Source: Roseateles_B flavus
Lineage (GTDB): Bacteria > Pseudomonadota > Gammaproteobacteria > Burkholderiales > Burkholderiaceae_C
Length of the DNA: 64,000 nt
Assembly: GCF_039872765.1 (NCBI RefSeq)
Contig: NZ_JBDPZC010000002.1
Coordinates: 62,001 to 126,000 of the forward strand
Direction: 5' to 3'
Shown: piece after piece, positions 26,501 to 35,248 of the stretch
Numbering within the stretch: position 1 is the stretch's first letter
How the letters are laid out: each line of letters starts with the position of its first letter
Notes under the pieces: generated by a model
The model's input: only the letters and a program-made list of their open reading frames with translations
What the model was told of the DNA's origin: nothing
Databases searched by the model: none
Translations under genes and position numbers: made by a program

Positions 26501-27695
26501 GGTCACCTCCGCTCAGGCCACCAGCCACGGGAGGAACGGCATCCCGCGTAGGGCTTCGAACGCCAACCTTGCCAGGCCTCCCTCCCTTGCCGGATCCTTC
26601 CTTCGAAGTCTTCGACGAGCTACCAGAGGCTGGGGTGCCCAGCACCATGCTCGCGATGCGGCGGAGCGGGCCAACAGGAGCCGGAGACCCCAGGACCATG
26701 GCTTCGATGCGGCGATCCGTGTCGGGTGAAGCGAGATCTTCGCCATCATGGATGTCCTTGACGATGCGCTGGATAGCCAGGCCTGCCAGGCGCGTTCGCC
26801 GGAAGTCCTCGATCGTCAGGCGAGACCGTGCCTCCATGCGTGCACGCGACATGGCTCGTGCGCACCAGTCCTTCAAGATGCCGACGCATCCCACCGAGCC
26901 GGCATAGAAGAAGTCGAACTCGGCCTCGACATTCGGAAAGACCTCGGCACCGATCCGCGAGAGAAAGGTCTGCACACAGCTGGCAAACGCGTTTCTGTCT
27001 TCAGCATCACCGTGGCGGTAGCGCCCGAAGTGAACCACTTCGGTTCGACGTGCCAATTGAGCAGAGACCTGCAGGTGCACGAGCAGCTGGTAGGTGCCAA
27101 CCAGCACGAGCTTGACCCCACAACTCTGCGCCACGGACTTGAGCACGTCGTACTGGTCCCCAATGCCGCCAGCGCGCGCGCCCATGAGGATGTGCTGCGC
27201 TTCATCGATGAACCAGTACTTCAACCGACGTCGCTGCATTTCCCGGCCCAGTCGCAGGCGCAGCGTTGCCGCCGTGAGCGACTCGCCGACACGCTTGTGC
27301 TGCTGCTCCCGCGCCTCGGGCGTGGGCCGTCGGTCGTCCACGAACGGATCGCCGAGCGCGAGCAGGGCGTCGTGGTAGAGCACCTTCCAGTCGAATGCAC
27401 GGAAGCCGCTGGCGACGGCCGTCGTCGAAATGAAAGGTACGAACTCGCGGTCGCACATCATCTGCGACTGTTCAGCCGCCAGCAGGTCCTTCATCAGGCG
27501 AGCAGCCAGTGTCGACTTGCCCACACCGGTCGGTCCGACCAGGCAGATGAGCTCATAGCCCACACCATGGTTGAGCAGAAACTTCAGGCGCTCCAGGGCT
27601 TCGTGCTGCTGGTCATGCTTGACCACGAGCGAGGCGAAGCTGGCTGCGGGATCGGCGGCCGTAGCCGCCCCATTCAAGTTGAGGCGGTGGCTCAT
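26493..27695 (-). CDS. tnsC: TnsC/TniB AAA ATPase, copy 1
   Basis: A 400-residue ATPase with Walker A GPTGVGKSTLAARL, Walker B KYWFIDEAQHIL and sensor-like VLVGTYQLL, as in TnsC/TniB regulators that recruit the transposase to target DNA. The start overlaps the tnsAB stop as TGATG. The C-terminal tail has an in-frame tandem repeat, RRIEAMVLGSPAP then RRIASMVLGTPAS, which the second copy lacks; this accounts for its 17 extra residues. Confidence 0.92.
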   Translation of the reverse strand: MSHRLNLNGAATAADPAASFASLVVKHDQQHEALERLKFLLNHGVGYELICLVGPTGVGKSTLAARLMKDLLAAEQSQMMCDREFVPFISTTAVASGFRAFDWKVLYHDALLALGDPFVDDRRPTPEAREQQHKRVGESLTAATLRLRLGREMQRRRLKYWFIDEAQHILMGARAGGIGDQYDVLKSVAQSCGVKLVLVGTYQLLVHLQVSAQLARRTEVVHFGRYRHGDAEDRNAFASCVQTFLSRIGAEVFPNVEAEFDFFYAGSVGCVGILKDWCARAMSRARMEARSRLTIEDFRRTRLAGLAIQRIVKDIHDGEDLASPDTDRRIEAMVLGSPAPVGPLRRIASMVLGTPASGSSSKTSKEGSGKGGRPGKVGVRSPTRDAVPPVAGGLSGGDHA

Positions 27696-30442
27696 CAGTA
27701 GGCCTCCAGCGTTTCAATCTTCATGGACGGCTTGGCGGCCTCGACGCTGGGCTCACAGATGTCAGCGGCAGGCACTTCGGAACTGCCCAGACGCGTCGTG
27801 CCTGCAGGTTCGTCCCAGTCCTCCCAATCGGCAGGGTAGACATTGGCCTCCATCAAACGCTTGCGCTCCTCTGCGGCCTGCCGGCGCCGAAGCAGCATGA
27901 GTTGATCTGCGTTGACCTCCTTGAGGAACTTGATGAGCGCAGCATCGGTCAGGCGCGTCTTCTCGACCGCAGAGCGGCGGCGGCGCCACTCCGTGCTCGC
28001 CTCCAACAGCTCCTTTTCGGTCAGGCCCCAGACCGTTTTGGCATGACGAGTACAGGTCAGTCGAACCCATTCACGGTCGATGTAGGCGAAGGCCACACCC
28101 ATATTGCCGGGGTCATAGCGGACCTCGACATCCTTGCCAAAGTGAGCCTGTAACCGCGCCGCGTTGTAGTACAGGTAGTTCACCTTGACGCCGTCTGCCT
28201 GCACCCGAGCCGTGCCCTTCCTCGGAGAGGGGCAGGTGGCGAGGATGAAGTTCCGGTCGTAGGGAATGACGTGCATCGGGCGGTGACCAGACTGGGCTAC
28301 GGATGTCTCGAAGCACGCACGCGGGCTCATCAACAGTTCCCGATGCTCCAGGTTGTCGTAGATCTGAAAGAAGTACCTTTCAAGCAAGTCGCACAACTCG
28401 GGGAACGTCCAGACTGCGAAATTGTCGGGATCGACTGCATTGGTCATCTGGCGCACGTTCTTGCGCAGCTGCGTGTTGCCCTTCAGAACATGAATAAGGT
28501 TCGTGTTCAACGTGCCGAAGGGACGCTCCATCTGTGACCCATAGCGGGGCTTGGCAGCTGGCCTGTAGATGATGGTGACGTGGTAGCGGGCACACAGGGT
28601 CTGTGTCCAAACACACTGGAATTCCTTGCCGCCATCGAGCACCAGGCTCTCAGGCAGGCGCCCCCACCGTCGCACACAGTCCCGAATCACCGCCATAACA
28701 GAGCGATAGCTCGGCGCCTCATAGCTTAGGGAAAGTGCAACCGCACGCCGGCTGAAGTGGTCGATCGCCAGCGTCGCCCAGATGCGACCTGCCTTTTCGG
28801 GGCTGTTGGAGAAGATGGTCTCCAGATCGATGAGCGTGTGGTCTATGTGCACGCGCTGCCATGCCCGGTCTGGCGCCATTGCCAGGGCCAGCTCAGTCGA
28901 CTCAACGCGCGGCTCAAGGGCGTAGGCGAGCTTGTCACCGCCGCGCGCCCGGGCGACCTGGTAGGCCGGCATCCTGTTCACAAACTTGGTGAACCAAGGA
29001 TAGCTCGGCGTCGGCAGGCCAAGCTCTTTACACCGGTCGGCCAGGAAGCCCCAGCCGATCTTCAACCGGACGTTGTCCGGGTTCAGCAAGTGTTCGTTCG
29101 CGACGTCGAGGGCCAACTGGACCACTGACTTCACCAAGCGTGCTTTTCGATTTCCCGCTTGCGCAGTCCTCGGCAGCAGGCCGATGAAGCCGTTCCCATG
29201 CTTCCGCTGTGCGGCCTTGTAGTCCGACACGTACCGTCGCAGGGTGCGGTGTTTTGGATTGGCCCGACAGGCTTGCAGGTAAGGCCGAATCTGCTCCATA
29301 CGGCGGTTAGCCGTTTCCAGGTCCGTTCGGCTTGCTCTGCGCAGGATGGCGTCGACAGGGCTCTCGACACCTGTGTCCGCCTCTGCCGTATCGAGAGCCT
29401 CGAGCTGCCCGCCGTGGGCCAGGTCCCGCAGCGTGGCCAACGGCATCGTCTGGGTACGCCCTTCGCATTCGATCACCGCCCGGCTTGCGCCGACGGAAAG
29501 GATCTTCCACGTTTGACCGTCCCACCGCAGCTGCTCTTGCGCGGCGAGTCGGACCAGGTTCACCGGCGGCCCTTGCCGCCGGTCCTTCGACAGCGCACAA
29601 GCCAGGTAGGCGTGCAGCGTTGCCGTGTCCCTGTAGAGCCAGCAACCTTCGGTGTCAATAATTCGACACGCCTGCCAGTCGATCGCCACGTCGCCGCAGC
29701 CGATGGCACGGTAGATGTGGTCCAAGGTGACCGTCGCTCCGCATTTGTCGAGGACTGATCGGATGGTGGCGCGCGCCAAGCAGCCGAGAATGCTGGTGAT
29801 CGCCGCCAATGCGTCGTCGTACCCAGGCAGGTCCAGATCTGCGCGCAGGTACTCGCCCAGGAACAGTTGATTGCTCAGCACGAGGGCGTCAAAGTTGGCC
29901 TCCGTCCGAACCACATGTGACATGCCCAACTCTTGAGCCGCCCGCTCCGCTGGCGGGCAGATCCAGCGCCCGTCCTGGAGCACGAACAGCTCGGGGTCAT
30001 CAATCGCCCGCTTCTCGACGGCCGCGAGTCGCTTCCCTTCTAGTAGCCAGATCCCGCTCTTCATGATTACGAGGAAGTCCGGAGTTTGCAGATAGCTCCG
30101 CATCCGACCGCCGATGCGGTAAGTCAGTTTGATCGGCGGGGGCTGGTCGACATACAGAAAAACATCAGGGTCTAGCTCAAGCCCGAGGATGATGGGCAAC
30201 TCGAGCGTGGCGCTTTCGAAGCCGATGGTGACCCCAACCTTTTTGCTTGGGTACCGGCCGCACATGCTGCGCGGCGTGCTTCGTACCAGCCGTGATGGAG
30301 CCTCGATGGCCGCCTTGATGTAGGCCCGGCACTCGGGCGAGATGTTGAGCTGGTCCACCAGGTGAGCCCAGATCTCCGCCAGCAGGCCTGGCCTAAAGCT
30401 CCGACCGTCGCTGCCCTCGGCATTGGAGTGAACGATATTCAT
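27695..30442 (-). CDS. TnsA-TnsB fusion transposase (Tn7-like)
   Basis: A 915-residue protein. Residues about 60-140 carry a TnsA-type endonuclease core: IGFESATLELP, LYVDQPPPIKL, TPDFLV (D122) and WLLEGK (E135, K137). The C-terminal half is a TnsB/Mu-type DDE transposase with HIDHT, VLDGGKEFQC and GSQMERPFGTL. One polypeptide would thus make both strand cuts, giving cut-and-paste transposition. ATG at 30442 has GGAAAGG upstream. First gene of the operon tnsAB-tnsC-tniQ. The protein looks intact. Confidence 0.88.
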   Translation of the reverse strand: MNIVHSNAEGSDGRSFRPGLLAEIWAHLVDQLNISPECRAYIKAAIEAPSRLVRSTPRSMCGRYPSKKVGVTIGFESATLELPIILGLELDPDVFLYVDQPPPIKLTYRIGGRMRSYLQTPDFLVIMKSGIWLLEGKRLAAVEKRAIDDPELFVLQDGRWICPPAERAAQELGMSHVVRTEANFDALVLSNQLFLGEYLRADLDLPGYDDALAAITSILGCLARATIRSVLDKCGATVTLDHIYRAIGCGDVAIDWQACRIIDTEGCWLYRDTATLHAYLACALSKDRRQGPPVNLVRLAAQEQLRWDGQTWKILSVGASRAVIECEGRTQTMPLATLRDLAHGGQLEALDTAEADTGVESPVDAILRRASRTDLETANRRMEQIRPYLQACRANPKHRTLRRYVSDYKAAQRKHGNGFIGLLPRTAQAGNRKARLVKSVVQLALDVANEHLLNPDNVRLKIGWGFLADRCKELGLPTPSYPWFTKFVNRMPAYQVARARGGDKLAYALEPRVESTELALAMAPDRAWQRVHIDHTLIDLETIFSNSPEKAGRIWATLAIDHFSRRAVALSLSYEAPSYRSVMAVIRDCVRRWGRLPESLVLDGGKEFQCVWTQTLCARYHVTIIYRPAAKPRYGSQMERPFGTLNTNLIHVLKGNTQLRKNVRQMTNAVDPDNFAVWTFPELCDLLERYFFQIYDNLEHRELLMSPRACFETSVAQSGHRPMHVIPYDRNFILATCPSPRKGTARVQADGVKVNYLYYNAARLQAHFGKDVEVRYDPGNMGVAFAYIDREWVRLTCTRHAKTVWGLTEKELLEASTEWRRRRSAVEKTRLTDAALIKFLKEVNADQLMLLRRRQAAEERKRLMEANVYPADWEDWDEPAGTTRLGSSEVPAADICEPSVEAAKPSMKIETLEAY

Positions 30443-30761
30443 GATTGCCTTTCCACATTGCAAATGCCCGTTGCCGGGCGTGATTGCGCAAAGCGAGCGG
30501 CAGCACCGCACCCTCAGCCTGGCCGCCGTGCGTTGCCCAAGGGCAACGACGAAGACCAACTGATGGCAACTGGAAAGGACAGCGGAAGGAAAGGCAGCCC
30601 CTGCGGAGCCCATGGGGACGGGCCCCGCTTGCGTGAAGCGAGGTGGGGGGCTAGAGTCTAGGCAACCGGTATCGCAATCGGCGGCGGACTCAAGGGCTCA
30701 GACACGACGGGAATCGTGTTTGGGCCCTCTGCCTTTCTGGGGTCTGTCAGCGGGGCTGCTC

Positions 30762-31064
30762 TTACACCTTGCGCTCCTTTCTCTGGATCACGTGCTGATC
30801 CAGGGAATCCAGGTAGTCGACCAAGTCACTGGTGCGAGCGAAGAGACCCTGCCGATGCGGCAGGCGGATGACCTTCAAGCCCAACTGGCCACGCTCAACG
30901 CTGCGTTCGAGCGCCTCCGCCGTGCGGAAGCCGAGGAACTGCACGAGCTGGTCGCGGTTCAACAGCGGGCCGTAGATCTTGACGAGCTGACGGCACACCA
31001 CGTCGCGGGCGGATTCAATTTCCGCCACTGCTGGGCTCGCTTCTGGCTGCGTCTTTTCGTCCAT
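30762..31064 (-). CDS. Small DNA-binding-like protein upstream of tnsAB
   Basis: A 100-residue protein. Residues 30-90 read VCRQLVKIYGPLLNRDQLVQFLGFRTAEALERSVERGQL, resembling a MerR/excisionase-type winged helix that reads a helix-turn-helix-like sequence. The start MDEKTQPE is chosen because the preceding 25 codons are atypical. It lies upstream of and parallel to the transposition genes with a 319-base gap in which I see nothing else. It may regulate the operon or act as an accessory factor. Confidence 0.6.
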   Translation of the reverse strand: MDEKTQPEASPAVAEIESARDVVCRQLVKIYGPLLNRDQLVQFLGFRTAEALERSVERGQLGLKVIRLPHRQGLFARTSDLVDYLDSLDQHVIQRKERKV

Positions 31065-31187
31065 TCCAGCAGTCTGCTGACCGGCGCGCAGACGAGCAAG
31101 AAGAATTCGGCAGCGCAAGCTAACTGAGGCAATGCGCACCCCGTAGTTGCACGGTGCAGAGTTTCATTGCGTGCAGTATCAACGTAC

Positions 31188-31252
31188 GAAACTAAACCTC
31201 TTCTGTCGGTTAAGCTGAGCTTCCGGTCTGCCAAAAATGGCAGAAACTAAAC
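31188..31252. repeat. Repeated GAAACTAAAC motifs, candidate TnsB-binding end sites
   Basis: The 10-mer GAAACTAAAC occurs at 31188-31197 and 31243-31252, in direct orientation, with a related GAGTTTCATTG nearby. Tn7-like ends carry spaced TnsB-binding repeats beside the tnsA/tnsB side of the operon, which is where these lie. No terminal TGT/ACA boundary was identified, so this is a suggestion only. Confidence 0.3.
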
Positions 31253-31352
31253 GTCAAATATTGCCTCTCAGGCCTCTTTCCGGCGAACTGAAAGGTCCCT
31301 CCCATCGCGTTGCTGCGGGGCCACACATCGGCACTGGTCGAAACACGTCACC

Positions 31353-31829
31353 ATGAACCTGCTCCTCGCGCACTTGCGGCTGGCGAACCTCATCGAGCGC
31401 GAACTCAGCGCAGGGCTCGCGCACGTGCGGTACTCGTTCAGAGATGGGTCCGAGGTGAAGCGGAAGGCACTCACGCCGATTCAAGCTCTGACGCTCGCGC
31501 AAATGCTCGAGCACTCAAGGAGCAGGGGAGGCCTGGAGCCCCACCCCATGAGGGCCACGGAGCTCGCCCTTCCGCTTGGCGGTGGCGGGCTGCGCACGAC
31601 CGTACAGGCGTGCTTGGCACCGCTGATCAAGGCCGGTTTGGTGGAGCAGTTCCCGGACGCTTCAGACAAGCGCCTGGTGGGCTATGGCCTTACCGAAGCA
31701 GGGCGCCAGGTCGCCATATGGGCGATCAGCGCAATCGGACGATGCGACAGCAATTTGAGAGGGGCGCTCAGGGACAAGGAGCTGTCGTGGGCGTGGCGGG
31801 TGCTCTCAGAGATTTGCTTGGAGGCATAA
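31353..31829 (+). CDS. MarR-like winged-helix protein
   Basis: A 158-residue protein with the winged-helix succession ALTPIQALTLAQML, GLRTTVQACLAPLIKAGLVEQFPDASDKRLVGYGLTEAGRQ; the DKR...Y.LTEAGR ending is typical of the MarR wing. No ligand-binding residues can be judged. It lies between the Tn7-like operon and IS debris, divergent from the tnsAB side. Confidence 0.6.
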   Translation: MNLLLAHLRLANLIERELSAGLAHVRYSFRDGSEVKRKALTPIQALTLAQMLEHSRSRGGLEPHPMRATELALPLGGGGLRTTVQACLAPLIKAGLVEQFPDASDKRLVGYGLTEAGRQVAIWAISAIGRCDSNLRGALRDKELSWAWRVLSEICLEA

Positions 31830-31874
31830 GCCGCTGCCATGCACTGTCCATGCCGACGCCCACCAACGACTCAA

Positions 31875-32195
31875 GGGTGTCTAGGACACCGGGGCGATTC
31901 AGGTAGGCCGACTTCGCGTTCACCACCGGGACGACCGTCGAAAGTGACCTGCCCCCTCCCAGCCGTACCGAAGCAAAGGTAGTGAAGTCCGTCAAACAGG
32001 AGAATGACGGACATGAAGAAGAGCAGATTCACCGAGAAGCAAATCATTGGCTTCCTCAGGCTGGCCGAAGCAGGCATGCCGGTCGACAAATGTGGCCGCA
32101 TCCAGCCGGCCGGGCTCCTCGTCAGGCTCAAACTATTAGAGATCGGCGACCTGGAGGGCATGAACGGGCGTCTGCCTGCCGCACTTCCAGCATGA
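31875..32195 (+). pseudogene. IS3-family debris: one terminal repeat and an OrfA N-terminus
   Basis: GGGTGTCTAGGACACCGGGG at 31875 continues into CGATTCA and matches the right end of the intact IS3 element. A second IS3 type begins near 31940 (TGACCTGCCCCCTCCC) with an OrfA start at 32013 (MKKSRFTEKQIIGFLRLAEAGMPV) that breaks up after about 25 codons. No complete gene remains. Confidence 0.75.
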
Positions 32196-32251
32196 GATGC
32201 CTGCCGTCACCAGTTCGATCGGCCCAACAAGCCTGGTGAAGGGCTGCTGAC

Positions 32252-33532
32252 TCATGACCCGTTCGCCTTGAACGAGAAACTGAACGCCCCCTGGGACGGC
32301 CGCCGCAGAACATGCTCGGGCTTCAGATGCACGCGTGCACTGGACGGCACCCCGTCATCGCCCAGCACTTGCAACTGCTGATGCGCGCTCAACTTGAGCA
32401 ACGCCGTCTCGACCATATCGCGCGTCGCCGGCGTGGTATTGATCAGCCGCATGAAGAACTGCTCGAAGCTGATGCCGTCGGGAACCTCGCTGAGGAGCCT
32501 GGGGATCTGCTCCAGCATGGTGTCTTGGCTGACGGTGGCGGCCACGTCGGAGAAATCGAACCCGGTCTGCAGCTTGCCGGTGTCGTCCAGCTTGCCGATG
32601 TAGCCGGTGCTGAACATGTTGAACCCGGCGCCACCGTAGTGCGCGAAGTGGTTGTGATGCTCCCAATGGGTGGCCGCCATCACGTCCCGGGCTTTCCAGT
32701 GCTGCGACAGGTGCAGCAGCCAGAAGTCGCCGAAACCCTGCTCGGGCCGAATGAAAAACGGCGTGTGGAACTTCGCCGTCGAGGCCCGCGTCACGTCCTC
32801 ATACAGGTTGGCTTGCAACGCCACGCGCCACCACGGCGACTTCTTGAGCTCGTCGATCTCCGCCGCGGTCATCCCGCTGCGAATGCCGGTGGCGGCCGTG
32901 AACTGGCGCAGGTTCTTCGGATCGAGGAACTTGATCAGCGCATCTACGTAGAACGTCAGGATGACCTCGGCCTTGGCCAGCCTGCTGAAGATGTCGCTCA
33001 GGCAGTGCATAGGCACGGCCGAGTAGCCGTACTGGTCTAGAACGAAGAGCGCCCGGCCTGATCTGATGCTGCGAGCCTCGCAACGCTTGATGACGGCATC
33101 GCTGTGATCGGCGAACTGGCCATGGACCAGCCGGATCCGCTGGGAGGCCAAGGCTTGGCCATGGTTGCGTTGGATAAGCAGGTTGCGCAGGAATTCCAGC
33201 GCCGATGGACAATCGTCGATGCAGATCAACTCAACGTCGATGTCGATGGGCTTGCGACGGTCCTGGCGCGTCATGACCAGGTACTTGGCCTCCTCGATGG
33301 CCTCAAGGATAACCAGCGGCGATCCAGGCACTTCCCGGCCGTCCTCGTTGACGTAGAGGCCGCCGCCGCAGAAGCCGTCAACGACGGTCATCCTGATCTG
33401 TTCACGCCGCAGGCGCGAGAACAAGGTCAGGAAGTACTTGATGAGATAGTTGCGAAGCAGCGCATGCTTGACTTCGCTATGGCGCTTCAGAAGCGGGGGC
33501 GTACTCCCCCAAACCCAGTCGTAATGTGGCAT
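32252..33532 (-). CDS. tcmP: Three-Cys-motif partner protein TcmP, paralogue 1
   Basis: A 426-residue protein of the TcmP type. It begins with KHALLRNYLIKYFLTLFS, then MTVVDGFCGGGLYV and EVPGSPLVILEA, a class-I methyltransferase-like nucleotide-binding entrance; ELICIDD follows and the strand FVLDQYGYSAVP sits where a DPxGY motif is usual, with Q replacing P. TcmP is known as the genomic partner of three-Cys-motif (DUF5131) proteins, whose gene lies 106 bases upstream. The biochemical role of the family is not established. Third gene of the LexA-like-DUF5131-TcmP operon. Confidence 0.82.
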   Translation of the reverse strand: MPHYDWVWGSTPPLLKRHSEVKHALLRNYLIKYFLTLFSRLRREQIRMTVVDGFCGGGLYVNEDGREVPGSPLVILEAIEEAKYLVMTRQDRRKPIDIDVELICIDDCPSALEFLRNLLIQRNHGQALASQRIRLVHGQFADHSDAVIKRCEARSIRSGRALFVLDQYGYSAVPMHCLSDIFSRLAKAEVILTFYVDALIKFLDPKNLRQFTAATGIRSGMTAAEIDELKKSPWWRVALQANLYEDVTRASTAKFHTPFFIRPEQGFGDFWLLHLSQHWKARDVMAATHWEHHNHFAHYGGAGFNMFSTGYIGKLDDTGKLQTGFDFSDVAATVSQDTMLEQIPRLLSEVPDGISFEQFFMRLINTTPATRDMVETALLKLSAHQQLQVLGDDGVPSSARVHLKPEHVLRRPSQGAFSFSFKANGS

Positions 33533-33638
33533 CGCGTGGCGCTGCTGCGCTCTAGTTCTCCCAGATCGCGAATGTGCACGCCCGCTAACGGGGTATCAAG
33601 GTATATGTGGCGCGCCGCCGACAGCAGCGTGCTGGAGG

Positions 33639-34391
33639 TCAGGCGCCCAACTGCACCGCTGCGGCCGGCATCTCGTCCCATGTGCGGCCGTTGAGCTCGC
33701 GGCCGTTGGCAGCCTTCGCCCGACGCTTGCCATCGGCACCCCAACCGCCCCATTGCTTGAAGAAGAAGGCAACCTCCTGCTCCTGGCATTGCTCACGCAC
33801 CGACTCGACCCATTCCATCTTCATGGGCCTGGCCTTCGGGCCGGACTCGCCGCCGACGATGACCCAATGGATGTCCTTGAGGTTCAGCTCGCCGACGTCC
33901 GACAGCAAGGGCTCCACCGAAAGGAACCGGATCCGAGCTGGCACGGTGCGCAGATGGTCGATCCGCGGCACGCCGTACTTCTTGTCCTCTACCGAGACAC
34001 CCAGCCAGGCGTTGTCTGGCACGGTGCGCGTCCGGAAGAAGCGCGCCATGCGCGCGGCACGCTTGGTGAGGATCTGGTAGGTGTGATGAGGGGTCTGCTC
34101 GATGACGGCGAAAACCTGCTCGATGTACGTGTCCGGCACGCGGTCGTGGAACAGGTCCGACATCGAGTTGACGAAGTACACCGTCGGCTTCTTGCGCTTG
34201 AGCGGGTCGTTCAACCGCTCAGGCAACAGCGTCAGCGCAAAGCCGTTCTCATAGCCGGGCGTGCCCATCGCCTTGAGACGCTTGGCCATGGTTTCGGCAT
34301 AGCAGTTCTTGCATCCCGGAGACAGCTTGGTGCACCCAACGGTCGGGTTCCACGTCTGCTCCGTCCATTCGATCTTGCTGGTTGTCGTCAT
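33639..34391 (-). CDS. Three-Cys-motif protein, phage Gp37/Gp68 (DUF5131) family
   Basis: A 250-residue protein opening SKIEWTEQTWNPTVGCTKLS and continuing PGCKNCYAETMAKR; the three cysteines in CX6CX2C are the family signature and resemble a metal- or FeS-binding site. Further family blocks: FVNSMSDLFHDRVP, FAVIEQTPHHTYQILTKR, WLGVSVEDKKYGVPRID, FLSVEPLL and WVIVGGESG. The start overlaps the LexA-like gene as ATGA. Its function is unknown; radical-SAM-like chemistry has been suggested by the cysteine pattern but is not shown. Confidence 0.92.
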   Translation of the reverse strand: MTTTSKIEWTEQTWNPTVGCTKLSPGCKNCYAETMAKRLKAMGTPGYENGFALTLLPERLNDPLKRKKPTVYFVNSMSDLFHDRVPDTYIEQVFAVIEQTPHHTYQILTKRAARMARFFRTRTVPDNAWLGVSVEDKKYGVPRIDHLRTVPARIRFLSVEPLLSDVGELNLKDIHWVIVGGESGPKARPMKMEWVESVREQCQEQEVAFFFKQWGGWGADGKRRAKAANGRELNGRTWDEMPAAAVQLGA

Positions 34392-35023
34392 CGTGCAGCT
34401 CCCTGTGTTGCAAGCTTAGCCCTCGATGAGGGATTCGCTAGATTCCTGATGATCCCCGTCACCACGCCAAGGACATTGAATGTGCGCGTTGGGCGTCGGG
34501 GGTTTAGGCCGGCCTGGTGCGGCACAAGACGTGCACCGTGTCGGTCAAACTGCAGTTCCTTGATGGTGTAGTCCCCATCGATCTCGGCGACGACGATGTC
34601 GCCCTGTACAGCCTGGCTGGCGGTCTCAACAACCGCAACGTCGCCGCTCAGGATGCCGGCATCGGCCATCGACTCACCCCTGACTTTGACGAACACGGTC
34701 TTCGACGGGTGGGCCACGAGCAGCTGATCCAGCGTCTGCGCCTGGACCAGGCCGGTGGTGCTGTGATCCGCGCCGAAGCCGGCGCGCACCTCGTCTTCGC
34801 TGATCTCCAACGTGAAGAACTCTGCCCCTGGTGCGAGCCGCCCGCCAGACGACTTGCTGAGATGCCCGCTGTCAATGAGCCGCTGAGCCATCTTGTAGGC
34901 GGCGTTCTTGGCCTCGAAGCCCAAGGCCTTCGCGATCACGGCATAGGACGGAAGGCACCCTAGCCGCGCATAGAGATCGCGCAGCACGCGAAGGTGCCTC
35001 TGGTCGTTGTTGGGTCTGGCCAT
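34388..35023 (-). CDS. LexA-like S24 peptidase repressor
   Basis: A 211-residue protein with an N-terminal LexA-type winged helix (RHLRVLRDLYARLGCLPSYA) and a C-terminal S24 autopeptidase: cleavage-site-like VRAGFGAD, nucleophile serine in VRGESMADAG and lysine in DYTIKELQ. Such repressors self-cleave when RecA filaments form after DNA damage. It is the first gene of the DUF5131-TcmP operon (ATGA overlap), and palindromic half-sites lie 10-54 bases upstream of its start, so autoregulated, damage- or phage-induced expression is likely. Confidence 0.9.
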   Translation of the reverse strand: MARPNNDQRHLRVLRDLYARLGCLPSYAVIAKALGFEAKNAAYKMAQRLIDSGHLSKSSGGRLAPGAEFFTLEISEDEVRAGFGADHSTTGLVQAQTLDQLLVAHPSKTVFVKVRGESMADAGILSGDVAVVETASQAVQGDIVVAEIDGDYTIKELQFDRHGARLVPHQAGLNPRRPTRTFNVLGVVTGIIRNLANPSSRAKLATQGAAR

Positions 35024-35032
35024 GTCGCCACT

Positions 35033-35077
35033 TTAGTGTACGTTCGTCCACTAATCAAGTAGACGGTTGGTGGACGA
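35033..35077. promoter_or_regulatory. Probable operator of the LexA-like repressor
   Basis: TTAGTGTACGT and TCGTCCACTAA (35033-35054) form an imperfect 11+11 palindrome (9 of 11 positions pair). A third half-site TTGGTGGACGA at 35067-35077 matches the same half (TTAGTGGACGA) at 10 of 11. These lie directly upstream of the repressor start, where an autoregulatory operator is expected. They differ from the E. coli SOS box. Confidence 0.65.
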
Positions 35078-35248
35078 GGCTCAGCTGCGGCCCGGCGGGC
35101 TCGGGAGTGGCGACGCGGTGTTGTGTCTGGTCGAGCGGTCGGCCAACAGGCCAAGGCCCTCCCCTGGCCTCGGCCGCGCCGAAGCTCGTTGGAGCCGCCT
35201 ATCATTCGCGCAAGCGCGCCGCTACAGCCGCATTGAGGGAGAGAACAG

